From assembly GCF_004745635.1 (NCBI RefSeq), contig NZ_SRLB01000044.1, positions 1 to 49,749 on the forward strand: 49,749 nucleotides of DNA, read 5' to 3'. The notes under the pieces were generated by a model. That model was not told the origin of the DNA. It did not search any database and worked only from the letters and a program-made list of their open reading frames with translations. Below, piece after piece: positions 15,225-24,054 of the stretch. Position 1 is the first letter of the stretch; the number at the start of each line of letters is the position of its first letter. This DNA is from Methylobacterium nonmethylotrophicum. GTDB lineage: Bacteria > Pseudomonadota > Alphaproteobacteria > Rhizobiales > Beijerinckiaceae. The position numbers and the translations under genes were made by a program.

Positions 15225-16367
15225 CTACTTCTTCAGCAGCGTCCACGTCCCGTTCTTGACCACGATCGGCACGACGTTGCGGGCATCGAAGCCGCTATGG
15301 TCCTCGGGCGTCATGTTGTAGACCCCCTGGGCGCCGACGAGGTCGCGGGTGCCCTCGATCGCGTCGCGCAGGGCCGCCCGGAACTCGGGCGTGCCGGGAC
15401 GGGCCCTGGCGGCGGCGATCGGGACGGCTCGCTCCAGCAGCAGGCCGGCATCGAACACGTTGGCGCCGAAAGTCCCTGGCTCGGTGCCGTACTTCGCCTT
15501 GTAGCGGTCGATATAGGCGAGGGCGACGCGCTTCGACGGGACGTCGTCACCCAGTTCGTTGAGGACCAGCATCGGGCTTGCGGCGAGCAGCGTCCCCTCG
15601 ACCTTCTTGCCGCCGAGTTTCAGGAATTCCGGTGTGGCCGCGCCGTGCGTCTGGACGAGCCGGCCGCGATAGCCCTGATCGACCAGGGTGACCTCCGGCA
15701 GGATCGTCGCGGCGCCGGCGGTCCCGATCAGCACCGCGTCGGGGTTGGCCGACAGGATCCGCAGCGCCTGGCCCGTGACCGAGGTGTCGGTGCGGGCATA
15801 GCGCTCGCTCGCGACGATCCGGATGCCCGTCTTCTCGGCCGCGATCCGCGCGGCCTTCTCGAAGCTCTCGCCGAGGGGGTCGCTGGTGCCGATGAAGGCG
15901 AGCGTCTTGCCTCCGCTCTTCTTCAGTTCGCCGAACAGGGCGTCCATCACGAGGTCGTCGTTCTGGGTGGTCTTGAAGACCCAGCGGCGCTGGGCATCCA
16001 TCGGCAGTACCACCGCCGTGCTGCCGACCGGCGCCAGCAGCGGTGTCTTCGCCTCGGCGATGAACGGCAGCACCGCCATCGCGCCCGGCGTGCCGGACGG
16101 TCCGATGATCGCGTCGACCTTGTCCTCGATCAGCAGCCTCTGGACGTTCTTGACCGACTGCGTCGGATCGCTGGCGTCGTCGAGGAAGACGTAAGCGACG
16201 TCGAGCGAGCCGATCTTGCGGGGCAGGATCTCGACGGTGTTCTTCTGCTGGATCCCGACCACCGACACCGGCCCGGTCGAGGACGAGATCACCCCGACCT
16301 TGACCTGTGCGCTTGCCCCGAACGCCGTCACGGTGAGCGCGGCTGCCACGAGAATTCGCGCGATCAT
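15225..16367 (-). CDS. Periplasmic binding protein of the branched-chain-type ABC importer
   Basis: 380 residues from ATG 16367, with GGAGG 5 nt upstream; an open extension to 16448 lacks signals. The N-terminus is a Sec signal peptide (MIARILVAAALTVTAFGASA, cut before QVKVG). The rest is the two-lobed type I periplasmic binding fold: KVGVISSSTGPVSVVGIQQKN, VDAIIGPSGTPGAMAVLPF, TFGANVFDAGLLLERAV. Proteins of this family bind amino acids, aromatic acids or amides. It is the first gene of the minus-strand catabolic region, so substrate import and breakdown are encoded together. A dyad sits about 90 nt upstream. Confidence 0.9.
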   Translation of the reverse strand: MIARILVAAALTVTAFGASAQVKVGVISSSTGPVSVVGIQQKNTVEILPRKIGSLDVAYVFLDDASDPTQSVKNVQRLLIEDKVDAIIGPSGTPGAMAVLPFIAEAKTPLLAPVGSTAVVLPMDAQRRWVFKTTQNDDLVMDALFGELKKSGGKTLAFIGTSDPLGESFEKAARIAAEKTGIRIVASERYARTDTSVTGQALRILSANPDAVLIGTAGAATILPEVTLVDQGYRGRLVQTHGAATPEFLKLGGKKVEGTLLAASPMLVLNELGDDVPSKRVALAYIDRYKAKYGTEPGTFGANVFDAGLLLERAVPIAAARARPGTPEFRAALRDAIEGTRDLVGAQGVYNMTPEDHSGFDARNVVPIVVKNGTWTLLKK

Positions 16368-16980
16368 GGTGTCCTCCGATGCGGCAGCACGCCAGCCAAG
16401 CCGCAGGTTGCCGACTTGGCGCTTCCAAGGGATGGCAGAACCCACCACATTTCGTGTGAATATTCCACGTATTTTGCGATCTTTGCAATATATTCATGCG
16501 ATATGCCTAAGAGTTAGGCACATTAGTGCGACCTAGCCTTCGATCCGGGCAGTCTCGGGAACTCTTGGGCTGGACGTCTCCCACCCCATCGGCGCACCTG
16601 ACCCTAACATTCCACTCGGGCCACCCCGTGGGGGCTGATCATTCGCAGCTCGCTGGACAAACGAGTTCGGCGGTCTCCGTCTCCGCCGGAAATCCTTACA
16701 AGGCGCTGACTTAAATTTGCTCGGTCACGACACGTGAGGGGCGCATCGCTATCGCCGCGCTTCGATGGCCGAGGCAGGCCCGTTCCAGGCCGGGGGCGGG
16801 GCGAGCTTGCACCGGGCGGGCCGCCCGATGGCGCCATTCGCTCGGTGCCGCGTCCTGTGTGCCCGCGGTCGCGTCACGGTAAACCCGGCCTTGCGACGTG
16901 CCGCGCAATCCGACCCGCCGCCGGTGCGCCGATCTTTACGTCTCCCTGCGAGCCTCGGCCCATCCGCCTGGAGACGCCCG
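16368..16980. other. Divergent intergenic region at the right edge of the catabolic block
   Basis: 613 bases between the divergent binding-protein and acyltransferase genes, with no supported gene. The part next to the binding protein (16440-16520) is AT-rich and holds an imperfect dyad at 16453-16469. The middle part has ordinary composition and no recognised element. It marks the change from the catabolic block to unrelated genes. Confidence 0.5.
16453..16469. promoter_or_regulatory. Imperfect dyad upstream of the binding-protein gene, candidate operator
   Basis: CGTG (16453-16456) and CACG (16466-16469) flank a T plus the palindrome GAATATTC. It lies in an AT-rich stretch 86-102 nt upstream of the binding-protein ATG. 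It does not share sequence with the dyad at 11471, so a different regulator is possible. Confidence 0.35.
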
Positions 16981-18102
16981 ATGCCCGCCCGCCCCGACAC
17001 TGAACCCGTGACCTCGGTCCGGCCGTGCGCCGCGACGGACCCGCAGCGCCTCGCCTGGGTCGACGTCGCCAAGGGTATCTGCATCATCCTGGTGGTGATG
17101 ATGCACGCGACCCTCGGGGTCGGCGAGGCGATGGGGGCCGAGGGCTTCATGCACCACGTCGTCGCCTTCGCCAAACCGTTCCGGATCCCGGACTTCTTCC
17201 TCCTGTCCGGCCTGTTCGTCGGCCGCGTCGTCGACCGCGACTGGCGGCTGTTCGCCGACCGGCGCATCGTCCACTTCGCCTACTTCTACCTGCTCTGGCT
17301 GGTGATCCAGTCGGCGGTGAAGTACGGCCAGGTCACCGACGGGGCGGGCCCGGCGGCGTTCCTCGCCCATCTCGCCCACGGGTTGATCGAGCCCTACTCG
17401 ACCCTGTGGTTCATCTACCTGCTGGCGGTGTTCTCGGTCGCCGTGAAGCTCCTGCGCCGGGTGCCCGGGCCGCTGCTGCTGATCGGCGCCGCCTTGCTGC
17501 AGCTCGCCGGGATCGAGACCGGCTCGACCCTCGTCGACGAGTTCTGCGCCCGCTTCGTCTACTTCGTCGGCGGCACCCTCTTCGCGGCCCGCATCTTCGC
17601 GCTCGCCGACGCGGTGCGGGAGAAGGCGGCCCTCGCGCTCCTCGGCCTCGCCGCCTGGGCGGTGATCGAGGGCGTGCTCGCCTTCACGGCTTCCGGGGTG
17701 CCGGCCCATCCGACGCTGGCGAGCCTGCCGGGCGTGAGCCTGGGGCTGGGGGCGGCCGGGGCGCTCGCCATCGTGGCGGCGGCCGCGCTGCTGACCCGGG
17801 CCGGCGGCCCGGTGACCGCGGCGTTGCGCGCCTGCGGCGAGCGCTCGATCGTGATCTACCTCGCGTTCTTCCTGCCGATGGCGGCGGCGCGCACCGCCTT
17901 CATCCGCAGCGGCATCGTCGACGATGTCGGGCTCGTCTCCCTCGCGGTGACGCTGGCGGCGGTGGCGATCCCCCTCGGGATCGAGCGGCTGGTGCGTCAC
18001 ACCCCGGCCCGGTTCCTGTTCCGCCGGCCCGCCGCCCTCCACCTCGTCCGCGAGGAGCAGCCGCGCCCGGCGCCGCACCTCGCCCCGGTGCGCCCGACCT
18101 GA
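16981..18102 (+). CDS. Membrane acyltransferase, acyltransferase family 3
   Basis: 373 residues from ATG 16981, with GGAG 8 nt upstream; the longer open frame to 16765 has no site. Family features: the first membrane segment WVDVAKGICIILVVMMHA with its terminal histidine, then RIPDFFLLSGLFVG, and about ten hydrophobic segments in all. Such proteins transfer acyl groups from the cytoplasm to sugars or lipids on the outer face of the inner membrane. The acceptor cannot be named. The proline- and arginine-rich C-terminus (after RFLFRRP) is cytoplasmic tail. Monocistronic, with a hairpin terminator 28 nt after its stop. Confidence 0.82.
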   Translation: MPARPDTEPVTSVRPCAATDPQRLAWVDVAKGICIILVVMMHATLGVGEAMGAEGFMHHVVAFAKPFRIPDFFLLSGLFVGRVVDRDWRLFADRRIVHFAYFYLLWLVIQSAVKYGQVTDGAGPAAFLAHLAHGLIEPYSTLWFIYLLAVFSVAVKLLRRVPGPLLLIGAALLQLAGIETGSTLVDEFCARFVYFVGGTLFAARIFALADAVREKAALALLGLAAWAVIEGVLAFTASGVPAHPTLASLPGVSLGLGAAGALAIVAAAALLTRAGGPVTAALRACGERSIVIYLAFFLPMAAARTAFIRSGIVDDVGLVSLAVTLAAVAIPLGIERLVRHTPARFLFRRPAALHLVREEQPRPAPHLAPVRPT

Positions 18103-18129
18103 GGCCGGGGCTCCGGTCCGCCCTCGCGC

Positions 18130-18147
18130 GGCGCCCCTCGGGGCGCC
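18130..18147 (+). terminator. GC-rich hairpin after the acyltransferase gene
   Basis: Arms GGCGCCCC and GGGGCGCC are exact complements around TC; in practice the stem is GGCGCC with a six-base loop. No T-tract follows, which is common for terminators in this kind of genome. Confidence 0.55.
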
Positions 18148-18315
18148 GTCGTCATGTCGGGGCCATGACTGAGAGGACGGATCTGCATTTATTCCTGATC
18201 ATCCGGGATCCGGCCTGCCGGTCGTTCCGCTAGTGTTGCGATGACTTGCGTTTACCACTCGCCAGCGATTTTGACGCAATTTTCCCGTTAGTTCACGGAA
18301 CCGGAGCGAACCGGG

Positions 18316-18654
18316 ATGGATGCGCGAGCCCGCCTCCGGGACGGTGCCGGCCTGCTGCTCCTGCTCCTCACTCCGCTGCTGGTCGTCGCCCTGCCGCGGT
18401 CGGAGACGGTGGCGGTGCTCGGTCGGCCCGGGGGCGGCGCGCGCGACGCGGTCGCGATCGTGGCGGCGGCGGGCGGCACGCTCCTGCGGGCGGGCGGCGC
18501 CGGGCTGGTGGTAGCGCGATCGGACGAGGCGGGCTTCGTGCGGCGCCTCTACGGCGCCGGCGCCTGGCTGGTGCTCGATCCGGCCGTCGCCGGCGGCTGC
18601 GACCCCGTCGCGATGCCCAAAAATCCCTCACCACCCTCGAGCCCTGCCCGATGA
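18316..18654 (+). CDS. Small membrane-anchored protein of unknown function
   Basis: 112 residues with an N-terminal hydrophobic segment (LLLLLLTPLLVVALP) and an alanine- and glycine-rich remainder (GRPGGGARDAVAIVAAAGG, FVRRLYGAGAWLVLDP). I do not recognise a family. The TGA overlaps the ATG of the chemotaxis receptor (ATGATGA), so the two are probably co-translated, suggesting a partner role for that receptor. The last dozen residues (MPKNPSPPSSPAR) are low-complexity. Confidence 0.6.
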   Translation: MDARARLRDGAGLLLLLLTPLLVVALPRSETVAVLGRPGGGARDAVAIVAAAGGTLLRAGGAGLVVARSDEAGFVRRLYGAGAWLVLDPAVAGGCDPVAMPKNPSPPSSPAR

Positions 18655-20114
18655 TGACCGACATCGACGATCTCCGCCGCTCCTTCGCCCGTATCCTGAT
18701 CGGCCTGCTCTGGGCCCACCTGCCGGTCGCCGCCGCGGTGCCGCTCATGGCCGGCGCCGGGGTCTCGGCCGGCCCGGCCGCGGTCGCGGCCCTGATCGCC
18801 GGCCTCGCCACCCTGTCCTGGTGGCGCGACCCGATCGGACTGCGGACCCGGATCGCCACCGCCCTGGCCCTCGTCGGGATGGCGGCGGTGCTGCTCTACG
18901 CCAGCGCCGGCCATCCCTGGCAGATCGACCTGCACATGTACTTCTTCGCCTGCCTGGCGGTGCTGGCCGGCTGGTGCGACTGGCGCGTCATCCTGACAGC
19001 CACCGGCGCCACGGCCCTGCACCATCTCGTCCTCGACCTCGCCCTGCCGGCCGCCGTCTTCCCGAGCGGGGGCAGCCTCGAGCGGGTGCTGCTGCATGCC
19101 GGGATCCTGGCGATCGAGGCGGCGATGCTGGCCTGGATCGGCCGCACCGTCGCCCGCACGCTGGCCGGGCTCGCCGCCTCCGAGCGGGAGGCGCAAGGCC
19201 GGATGGCGCGGCTCCTGGAGCTCGAGCGCGACGGCGAGGCGGCCCGCAGCGCCGCCGAGCACCACCGTCGCGAGGGCGTGTTGCGGATGGCCGCCGCCTT
19301 CGAGGCGGCGGTGGGCGGCATCGTCGGCGAGGTCGCGGCGGCCGCGGGCGAACTCCAGGCGACCGCCCGCGCCATGTCGCAGCAGGCCGGCAGCGCCGCC
19401 GGGCGCTCGGCCGAGGCGAGGGCCGCCGCCGGCCAGGCGGCCGACGACGTCGGCGCGGTCGCGGCGGCGACGGAGGAGCTCGGCGCCTCGGTGCGCGAGG
19501 TCGGCCAGCAGGTCGGCGAGTCGGCCGGCCTCGCCCGGGCCGCCGTCGCCGAGGCCGACCGGACCGCCGCCCTGGTCGGGGACTTGAGCGAGGCCGCGTC
19601 CCGCATCGGCGACGTGGTGACGATGATCTCGGGCGTCGCCGACCAGACCAACCTTCTGGCCCTCAACGCGACGATCGAGGCCGCGCGGGCCGGCGCCGCC
19701 GGCCGCGGCTTCGCGGTGGTGGCCGCCGAGGTCAAGGAGCTTGCCGCCCAGACCGCCCGGGCCACCGAGGAGATCGGCGGCCAGATCGGCCGCATCCAGG
19801 GCGCCACCCGCGATGCCGTCCGGGCGATCGAGGCGATCGGCGGGCGCATCCGCGGCATCGACGGCGTCGCGGCCGCGGTCGCGGCGGCGGTGGAGGAGCA
19901 GGGCGCGGCGACGCAGGAGATCATCCGCGCCATGGACCGGGCCGCCTCCGGCACCGGGTCGCTCACCGCGACCATCGGCGCCGTCGCGGAGGCCGCCGAC
20001 CAGACCGGCTCCGCCGCCGACCGGGTGCTCGCCTCCGCGGGCGCGCTGACGCACCAGGCCGAGCATCTCGGGGCCGAGGTCGAGCGGTTCCTGCGCGGCG
20101 TGCGGGCGGCCTGA
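18651..20114 (+). CDS. Methyl-accepting chemotaxis protein with multi-pass membrane sensor
   Basis: 487 residues. The first 190 form about six membrane segments with histidines at DLHMYFF, ALHHLVLD and LLHAGIL, a module found in some receptors instead of a periplasmic sensor. There is no large periplasmic loop and no clear HAMP domain; a coiled linker (LAASEREAQGRMARLLELERD) leads to the signalling domain. That domain has the hairpin tip DQTNLLALNATIEAARAG and the following GRGFAVVAAEVKELA. It should control the CheA kinase in response to a signal sensed within the membrane. Overlaps the small membrane protein upstream. The start at 18651 (ATGATG) is supported by this overlap. Confidence 0.87.
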   Translation: MMTDIDDLRRSFARILIGLLWAHLPVAAAVPLMAGAGVSAGPAAVAALIAGLATLSWWRDPIGLRTRIATALALVGMAAVLLYASAGHPWQIDLHMYFFACLAVLAGWCDWRVILTATGATALHHLVLDLALPAAVFPSGGSLERVLLHAGILAIEAAMLAWIGRTVARTLAGLAASEREAQGRMARLLELERDGEAARSAAEHHRREGVLRMAAAFEAAVGGIVGEVAAAAGELQATARAMSQQAGSAAGRSAEARAAAGQAADDVGAVAAATEELGASVREVGQQVGESAGLARAAVAEADRTAALVGDLSEAASRIGDVVTMISGVADQTNLLALNATIEAARAGAAGRGFAVVAAEVKELAAQTARATEEIGGQIGRIQGATRDAVRAIEAIGGRIRGIDGVAAAVAAAVEEQGAATQEIIRAMDRAASGTGSLTATIGAVAEAADQTGSAADRVLASAGALTHQAEHLGAEVERFLRGVRAA

Positions 20115-20120
20115 GGGCCG

Positions 20121-20969
20121 TCAGGCGGCGCGTCGGCGCACCCGCACCAGCCGGTCGAGGAAGTTCCCGATCTCGCGCCGCCGCCGCTCCGGCACCAGCA
20201 CCTCGGCGGTGACGCCGAGGCGCCAGGCGAGGTCGGGCCGTCCCTCCGGGTCGCGGTGCAGGTCGCGCAGGGCATCGGCATAGGCGTGGAGCGCCGCCTC
20301 GTCCGGGCACAGGCCGGCTTCCACCACCCCGGCGGCGGAGAGGCGCAGCATCGCCGCGACCTCGTCGAGGTCGAGCTCGGGATGGTACTGCGTGCCCCAG
20401 AACACCCCGTCGCCGACCCGGATCTCGATCGCCTGGACGTCGAGGCGGTCGTTGCCGGCCAGCACCGTGCTGCCCGGCGGCGGGTCGATCACCGCGTCGT
20501 CGTGGATGGCCGGCGCGTCCCAGGCCGGCGGCCGGCCGGCGAGCAGCGGGTGGTCCGCTCCCGCCGGCGTCCGGCTGATGGCGCGGGCGAGCCCGTATTC
20601 CGGGCCGCGCGGGTTGCGGGCGGCCCGGCCGCCCGCGATCGTGGCGGCGACCTGCACGCCCCAGCACGAGCCGAAGACCGGCAGGCCGGCCGCCAGGGCC
20701 GCCCGCACCAGGTCGCATTGCCGGGTCACCGCGGGGCCGCCGTCCTGGACATGCAGGGTCGAGCCGGTGAGCACCAGGGCGTCGCACGCGGTGAGCGCCC
20801 GGGGCAGCACCGCGTCCGCATCGGCCGGGGCCGCCAGGTGGCAGACCGCGTCCGGCGCGAGGTGCTGCAGGACGCCCGCATAGGTCTCGGCCGAGGTCTT
20901 GCCGCAGACCGATTCGTGCGTCGCGCGGCCGGACCGCTCGTTTCCATCCGCGACCAGCAGGTGCAGCAT
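20121..20969 (-). CDS. Class I glutamine amidotransferase-like protein
   Basis: 282 residues from ATG 20969, with GGAG 5 nt upstream. The triad of the class I family is present: cysteine in VFGSCWGVQVAA (about 102), and histidine and glutamate in GTQYHPELD (about 195). No synthetase domain is attached, so it resembles stand-alone GMP-synthase-like amidotransferases or gamma-glutamyl hydrolases whose substrates are often unknown. The C-terminal 60 residues (LRDLHRDPEGRPDLAWRLG, VLVPERRRREIGNFLDRLV) lie beyond the usual domain. Convergent with the chemotaxis receptor (6 bp between stops) and divergent from the PBP1A gene. Confidence 0.82.
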   Translation of the reverse strand: MLHLLVADGNERSGRATHESVCGKTSAETYAGVLQHLAPDAVCHLAAPADADAVLPRALTACDALVLTGSTLHVQDGGPAVTRQCDLVRAALAAGLPVFGSCWGVQVAATIAGGRAARNPRGPEYGLARAISRTPAGADHPLLAGRPPAWDAPAIHDDAVIDPPPGSTVLAGNDRLDVQAIEIRVGDGVFWGTQYHPELDLDEVAAMLRLSAAGVVEAGLCPDEAALHAYADALRDLHRDPEGRPDLAWRLGVTAEVLVPERRRREIGNFLDRLVRVRRRAA

Positions 20970-21172
20970 GTCGGCTCCGTGTTAGAGCGACCGCAACGCT
21001 CGCGGGTGCGCGCCGTTCCGGCGCGGCTTGCCGCAGCCCGTCCGCCCATCGGCTAAGCCCCCGGATTTGCAGAGGAAAATTTCGGTTAACGGCCCTTAAA
21101 CCCGCCTCATTTAACGTGCCTTGAATGCCCCGCGCGGACCGGCTCGTCCGGGGGCGATGGGAAAACGGCAGG

Positions 21173-23365
21173 ATGGCGAAGGGACGCGAGCGGACACGTC
21201 GGGTCGAGCCGCGGTTCGAGGCGGACGGGCCCGCGGACCCGGCGATCCTCGACCTGCGCCTCTCGCGCGGCGACCGGGCGGGGGGCGGCGTGGCCAAGGG
21301 AACCGCGAAGTCAACGGCGGGCGGAGCCGGCAAGGACGCCGGCAAGCGAGCGAAGAAGCCTGCGCGCGGCCGCGCGGTCGCGGCGCCGCGCCGGCGGCGC
21401 TCGCTCCTCGGCCACCTCGTCCACGCCACGTTGATCCTCGGCCTGTGGGGCCTCGTGGCGGTCGCCGGCATCGTGGCCTACCACGCCTCGCAGCTGCCGC
21501 CGATCGACCAGCTGGCCGTCCCGAAGCGCCCGCCCAACATCGCGATCCTGGCCTCCGACGGCTCGCTCCTGGCCAACCGCGGCGAGACCGGCGGCCGCAC
21601 GGTGAGCATCCGCGAATTGCCGCCCTACCTGCCCCGCGCCTTCGTGGCGATCGAGGATCGGCGCTTCTACAACCATCTCGGCATCGACCCGATCGGCATC
21701 GCCCGCGCCATCGCCCAGAACCTGACCCGCCGCGGCGTGGCCCAGGGCGGCTCGACCCTGACCCAGCAGCTCGCCAAGAACCTGTTCCTGACCCAGGAGC
21801 GCACCGCCTCGCGCAAGATCCAGGAGGCGATCCTGGCGCTCTGGCTCGAGCACACGTATTCGAAGGACGAGATCCTCGCGCTCTATCTCAACCGGGTCTA
21901 TTTCGGCGCCGGCGCCTACGGCGTCGAGGCGGCGGCGCAGCGCTACTTCGCCAAGCCCGCCAAGGACGTGACCCTGGCCGAGGCCGCGATGCTCGGGGGC
22001 CTCGTCCAGGCCCCGTCGCGCCTTGCCCCCAACCGCAACCTCGCGGCGGCGCAAGCCCGCGCCGCCCAGGTGCTCGCGGCGATGCAGGACCTGGGCTTCG
22101 CCAAGCCGAACGACGTCACGGCGGCGCTGGCCCAGCCGGCCAAGCCCGCCCGCGCGGCGGGCGGCGGCTCGGCCAACTACGTCGCCGACCTCGTGATGGA
22201 CGTCCTCGACGATTACGTCGGCAAGATCGAGACCGACGTCTCGGTCCAGACCACCGTCGACCCGAGCCTGCAGGGGATCGCCGAGCGGGCGCTGGTCGAC
22301 GAGCTGAACCAGAAGGGTGGACGCTTCAACGTCGCCCAGGGCGCCGTCGTGGCGATGCGGCCGGACGGGGCGATCCGGGCGCTGATCGGCGGGCGCGACT
22401 ACGCCCAGAGCCAGTTCAACCGGGCCACCACGGCCAAGCGCCAGCCCGGCTCGGCCTTCAAGCCCTTCGTCTACCTGGCGGCGGTCGAGCGCGGCCTGAC
22501 GCCCGACACGGTCCGCGACGACGCGCCGGTCTCCATCAAGGGCTGGAGCCCGGAGAACTTCTCGCGCAGCTTCAGCGGGCCCATCACCCTGCGCGAGGCT
22601 TTGGCCCACTCCGTCAACACCGTGGCGGTGCGGCTCAGCCAGGAGGTCGGCCCGAAGGCGGTGGTGCAGACCGCCCAGCGCCTCGGCATCACCTCGCCCC
22701 TCCAGGCCAATGCCTCGATCGCCCTCGGCACCTCCGAGGTCACGCCGCTCGAGCTCGTCGGCGCCTACGCGGCCTTCGCCAATGGCGGCACCGGGGTGAT
22801 CCCCTACGTGATCGCCAGCGTGAAGACCGTCGACGGCCGCAGCGTCTACAAGCGCGGGCCCAGCGGCCTCGGCCGGGTGATCGAGCCCGGCGCCGTCGGC
22901 ATGATGAACGCGATGATGCACGAGGTCTTCGCCAGCGGCACGGCGAAGAAGGGCGACATCCCGGGCTGGGACCTCGCCGGCAAGACCGGCACCACCCAGG
23001 ACTTCAAGGATGCGTGGGTGGTCGGCTATTCCGGCACCCTCGTCACCGGCGTCTGGCTCGGCAACGACGACAACGAGGCGACCAAGCGCGTCTCCGGCGG
23101 CAACCTGCCGGTCGAGGTCTGGAACCGCGTGATGACCGCCGCCCTGCGCGGCGACAAGCCGGTGCCCCTGCCGGGCGCCGCCCGCTGGCGCCGGGGCGGC
23201 AACGCCGTCGCGGCGGCGAGCCCGGGCGAGCCGCAGACGCTCGGCGGCTTCATCGACAGCCTCGTCGGCGGCAGCCCGCCCCCGTCCCGCCCGCCGGTGC
23301 CGCCCCGCGGCGGCCCGAGCCGGGAGGACAAGAACTTCCTGGAGCGGCTGTTCGGGATCGACTGA
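21173..23365 (+). CDS. Penicillin-binding protein 1A, bifunctional peptidoglycan synthase
   Basis: 730 residues from ATG 21173; an upstream ATG at 21125 lacks a site and would add 16 unremarkable residues. A basic cytoplasmic tail rich in Lys, Ala and Gly precedes one membrane segment (LVHATLILGLWGLVAVAGIVAY). The glycosyltransferase domain has the catalytic glutamate in AIEDRRFYNHLGID (about 160) and GGSTLTQQLAKNLFL. The transpeptidase has SxxK in GSAFKPF (about 425), SVN (about 480) and KTG in AGKTGTTQDFKDAW (about 603). It polymerises and crosslinks peptidoglycan at the inner membrane. The C-terminus is proline-rich. Transcribed divergently from the amidotransferase gene. Confidence 0.92.
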   Translation: MAKGRERTRRVEPRFEADGPADPAILDLRLSRGDRAGGGVAKGTAKSTAGGAGKDAGKRAKKPARGRAVAAPRRRRSLLGHLVHATLILGLWGLVAVAGIVAYHASQLPPIDQLAVPKRPPNIAILASDGSLLANRGETGGRTVSIRELPPYLPRAFVAIEDRRFYNHLGIDPIGIARAIAQNLTRRGVAQGGSTLTQQLAKNLFLTQERTASRKIQEAILALWLEHTYSKDEILALYLNRVYFGAGAYGVEAAAQRYFAKPAKDVTLAEAAMLGGLVQAPSRLAPNRNLAAAQARAAQVLAAMQDLGFAKPNDVTAALAQPAKPARAAGGGSANYVADLVMDVLDDYVGKIETDVSVQTTVDPSLQGIAERALVDELNQKGGRFNVAQGAVVAMRPDGAIRALIGGRDYAQSQFNRATTAKRQPGSAFKPFVYLAAVERGLTPDTVRDDAPVSIKGWSPENFSRSFSGPITLREALAHSVNTVAVRLSQEVGPKAVVQTAQRLGITSPLQANASIALGTSEVTPLELVGAYAAFANGGTGVIPYVIASVKTVDGRSVYKRGPSGLGRVIEPGAVGMMNAMMHEVFASGTAKKGDIPGWDLAGKTGTTQDFKDAWVVGYSGTLVTGVWLGNDDNEATKRVSGGNLPVEVWNRVMTAALRGDKPVPLPGAARWRRGGNAVAAASPGEPQTLGGFIDSLVGGSPPPSRPPVPPRGGPSREDKNFLERLFGID

Positions 23366-23442
23366 GGATCCCGCGAGCGGCGATGGGCGCGACGCTCCGG
23401 GCCGACCCGTCCGTGCGGCGAACGCCGCTCGACCGGGTGATC

Positions 23443-23817
23443 TCACCACGCACTCCGCTTGGCCTCCCGGCGGGTTCGGGTCATGCGCGTCGCGGCGTGG
23501 AAGTCGTCCGGCTTGGTTCGCACCCAGGCCAGGAAGCGGGCGATCTCGGGTTCGGCCCGCAGGCTCCCGACGTCGCTGAGGCGCCGCGCCAGCTCCGCCT
23601 CGCTGTGGCGGGCGTGGATCGCCGAATGGCAGATCTGGTGCAGCCGCACGGTCTCGCCGTGGGTGCCGCCCTTGAGCTTCGGTGTCAGGTGATGCCGGCT
23701 CTGGCGGGCGCCGGGCGGGATCGGCCGCTCGCAGAGCGGGCAGATCACGGGGTCGGGCCCTGTCGGGCCGTGGGTGGAGGGGTCGTCGTCGCGCCAGCGC
23801 CGGGCTCGGCGTCCCAA
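23443..23817 (-). CDS. HNH endonuclease-domain protein
   Basis: About 124 residues. The HNH core is clear: CPLCERPIPPGARQSRHHLTP with its CxxC, then HGETVRLHQICHSAIHARHSE with the second histidine-cysteine set. The C-terminal tail (ARFLAWVRTKPDDFHAATRM) is conserved-looking. Stand-alone proteins of this size are common and mostly uncharacterised; nuclease activity is inferred from the motif. The start is uncertain. A TTG at 23817 has AGGAG 6 nt upstream and avoids overlap with the thiC promoter; an ATG at 23937 would place the gene's start inside that promoter. Confidence 0.7.
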   Translation of the reverse strand: MGRRARRWRDDDPSTHGPTGPDPVICPLCERPIPPGARQSRHHLTPKLKGGTHGETVRLHQICHSAIHARHSEAELARRLSDVGSLRAEPEIARFLAWVRTKPDDFHAATRMTRTRREAKRSAW

Positions 23818-23923
23818 GGCAAGCTCCTGAAGGCGGGGGATGGCCCCCGTATCTGGGTCGGCGCGCCGGCGCGTTTCAAGGCCGAGGCCGGGATGCCGCG
23901 GCGTCTTCGCGCCCAGCTTGCGA

Positions 23924-23952
23924 TTGACAAACCCCACACCTCACCCGACAGT
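23924..23952 (+). promoter_or_regulatory. Probable thiC promoter
   Basis: TTGACA at 23924-23929 matches the consensus -35 box. A weak -10 (GACAGT-like, near 23947) lies about 17 nt further. This would start the transcript close to 23956, exactly where the riboswitch closing stem begins. Confidence 0.5.
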
Positions 23953-23955
23953 CGG

Positions 23956-24054
23956 CCCGTTACCGAGGGGAGCCCCGCCGACGGGGGCTGAGATTGGACG
24001 AGCGCGCGTCCTGACCCTTGAACCTGATCCGGTTCGTACCGGCGGAGGGACGGG
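23956..24054 (+). promoter_or_regulatory. TPP riboswitch (thi box) of thiC
   Basis: Conserved thi-box parts are in order: GGGGAGCCC near 23967, GGGGGCTGAGA near 23983, then GACCCTTGAACCTGATC and the closing CGGCGGAGGGA. The closing stem is CCCGT (23956-23960) with ACGGG (24050-24054). It senses thiamine diphosphate and lowers thiC expression. Between it and the start codon, CTCCCTGGGAG (24121-24131) can fold over the GGGAGGG ribosome binding site, so control of translation initiation is likely. Confidence 0.93.

Noticed and set aside
12431..15259. Two long plus-strand frames (12431-14041, 14114-15259)
   Set aside because: Antisense to the ABC transporter fusion; composition of repeated Gly, Arg, Asp and Gln, without domains.
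21311..23449. Minus-strand frame of 712 residues
   Set aside because: Antisense to penicillin-binding protein 1A, low-complexity composition, no domain.
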